The notes under the pieces were generated by a model. It was not told where the DNA came from. It searched no databases and saw nothing but the letters and a program-made list of their open reading frames with translations. Below are positions 63,343 through 64,000 of a DNA stretch of 64,000 bases, piece by piece. Every line of letters begins with the position of its first letter. Position 1 is the stretch's first letter. This DNA comes from Agromyces luteolus (GTDB lineage Bacteria; Actinomycetota; Actinomycetes; Actinomycetales; Microbacteriaceae), in the NCBI RefSeq assembly GCF_009729855.1, contig NZ_WODA01000025.1, positions 124,001 to 188,000 of the forward strand, read 5' to 3'. Made by a program: the position numbers and the translations under genes.

Positions 63343-63951
63343 TCAGGACTTCTTCGGCGCCAGCTGCTCGATGATCGCCTGCGAGACGTCCTTCATGGTC
63401 AGGCGCCGGTCCATCGACGCCTTCTGGATCCAGCGGAACGCCTCGGGCTCGGTCAGCCCCATCTTCTCGTTCAGGAGGCCCTTCGCCCGGTCGACGAGCT
63501 TGCGGGTCTCGAACCGCTCGACGAGGTCGCCGACCTCGGCCTCGAGCGCGATGATCTGCGCGTGGCGGGCGAGCGCGATCTCGATCGCGGGAAGCAGGTC
63601 GTTGGGGGTGAACGGCTTGACGACGTACGCCAGGGCGCCCGCCTCGCTCGCACGCTCGACGAGCTCCTTCTGGCTGAACGCGGTCAGCAGCACGACCGGG
63701 GCGATGTGCCCCTTCGAGAGTCGCTCCGCCGCCGAGATGCCGTCGAGTTGGGGCATCTTCACGTCCATGATGACCAGGTCGGGTCGCAGCTCGGTCGCGA
63801 GCTGGACCGCGGTCTCGCCGTCGCCGGCCTCGCCGACCACCTCGTAGCCGTGGTCGCGCAGGATCTCGACGATGTCGAGGCGGATGAGCGACTCGTCCTC
63901 CGCGACGACGACGCGACGCGGAGCCGGCTGGGTGTCTTCGGTGTCTGTCAC
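63343..63951 (-). CDS. pdtaR: Response regulator with ANTAR RNA-binding output domain (PdtaR-like)
   Basis: A 202-residue two-component regulator acting on RNA. The receiver domain (about 12-130) has the acidic pair E18/D19, the phosphorylated D63 (VIMDVKMPQLD), T90 and K112 (YVVKPF). The ANTAR domain (about 140-196) has LVDRAKGLLNEKMGLTEPEAFRWIQ and binds two-loop hairpins to prevent termination. Mycobacterial PdtaR has this architecture and a similar position near polA. The partner kinase is not in the window. The GTG lies 7 nt after TAGGCT (63959-63964), so it is likely leaderless. Confidence 0.93.
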   Translation of the reverse strand: MTDTEDTQPAPRRVVVAEDESLIRLDIVEILRDHGYEVVGEAGDGETAVQLATELRPDLVIMDVKMPQLDGISAAERLSKGHIAPVVLLTAFSQKELVERASEAGALAYVVKPFTPNDLLPAIEIALARHAQIIALEAEVGDLVERFETRKLVDRAKGLLNEKMGLTEPEAFRWIQKASMDRRLTMKDVSQAIIEQLAPKKS

Positions 63952-63958
63952 GCAGAAG

Positions 63959-63964
63959 AGCCTA
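63959..63964 (-). promoter_or_regulatory. -10 element giving a leaderless pdtaR transcript
   Basis: TAGGCT on the minus strand, 7 nt before the GTG start. The remaining bases to 64000 show no other gene. Confidence 0.5.
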
Positions 63965-64000
63965 CGGTATTCTGGCCGGGGCCTCCGGGCCGGTGTGGCG

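Noticed and set aside
58712..63847. A 1,700-codon plus-strand open frame across DUF885 and polA
   Set aside because: Antisense to well-supported genes with correct motifs; its composition is that of a GC-rich shadow frame.

Overview
The window is a dense, high-GC stretch of chromosome from an actinobacterium. RbpA, WhiA, OpcA, an actinobacterial-type ileS T-box, a TCGAAC-type LexA box, proofreading-dead PolA and the folC-DUF4233-ndk and pentose-phosphate gene orders all point to Actinomycetota. The many ATGA/GTGA stop-start overlaps and the overall style fit Micrococcales, most probably Microbacteriaceae; the genus cannot be fixed from the sequence alone. Nearly all of it is housekeeping DNA. 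I see no insertion sequence, prophage, CRISPR array or defence island.

Left part (1-18.4 kb, mostly minus strand): a truncated NAD(P)-binding dehydrogenase translationally coupled to a GntR/FCD regulator with its own palindromic operator; tRNA-Ala(GGC); a nadD/rsfS cluster carrying a Pro/Gln-rich tail-anchored protein; proA, proB, obgE, rpmA, rplU; RNase E/G; then ileS-folC-DUF4233-ndk as four overlapping genes behind an isoleucine T-box leader. DUF4031 and VKOR genes lie on the plus strand between these.

Middle (18.4-34.2 kb): a YtrA-type GntR regulator divergent from an MHS-type transporter; valS with a GNAT gene and a small orphan; a methyltransferase; sufB-sufD-Rieske-sufC-sufT for Fe-S cluster assembly; ctaA and ctaB for heme A. 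Between ctaA and ctaB sit a 986-residue LuxR-type ATPase regulator and a divergent small secreted two-cysteine protein. This pair is the most accessory-looking part of the window.

Right part (34.2-64 kb): tkt-tal-pgi-zwf-opcA-pgl (pentose phosphate pathway, plus strand) converges on secG-rbpA and gap-pgk-tpiA (lower glycolysis, minus strand). Then come sodA, whiA, rapZ, uvrC, uvrA, uvrB, coaE, rpsA, a DUF885 metallopeptidase-like gene, polA and an ANTAR response regulator.

Two patterns run through the whole window. First, -10 hexamers of the type TAGGCT, TAGACT or TACACT lie 6-8 nt before many start codons, implying widespread leaderless transcription. Second, the heptamer GGATGCC/GGCATCC is strikingly frequent, both inside genes (where it explains many of the otherwise rare GAT, GCA and TCC codons) and in the stems of several terminator hairpins.
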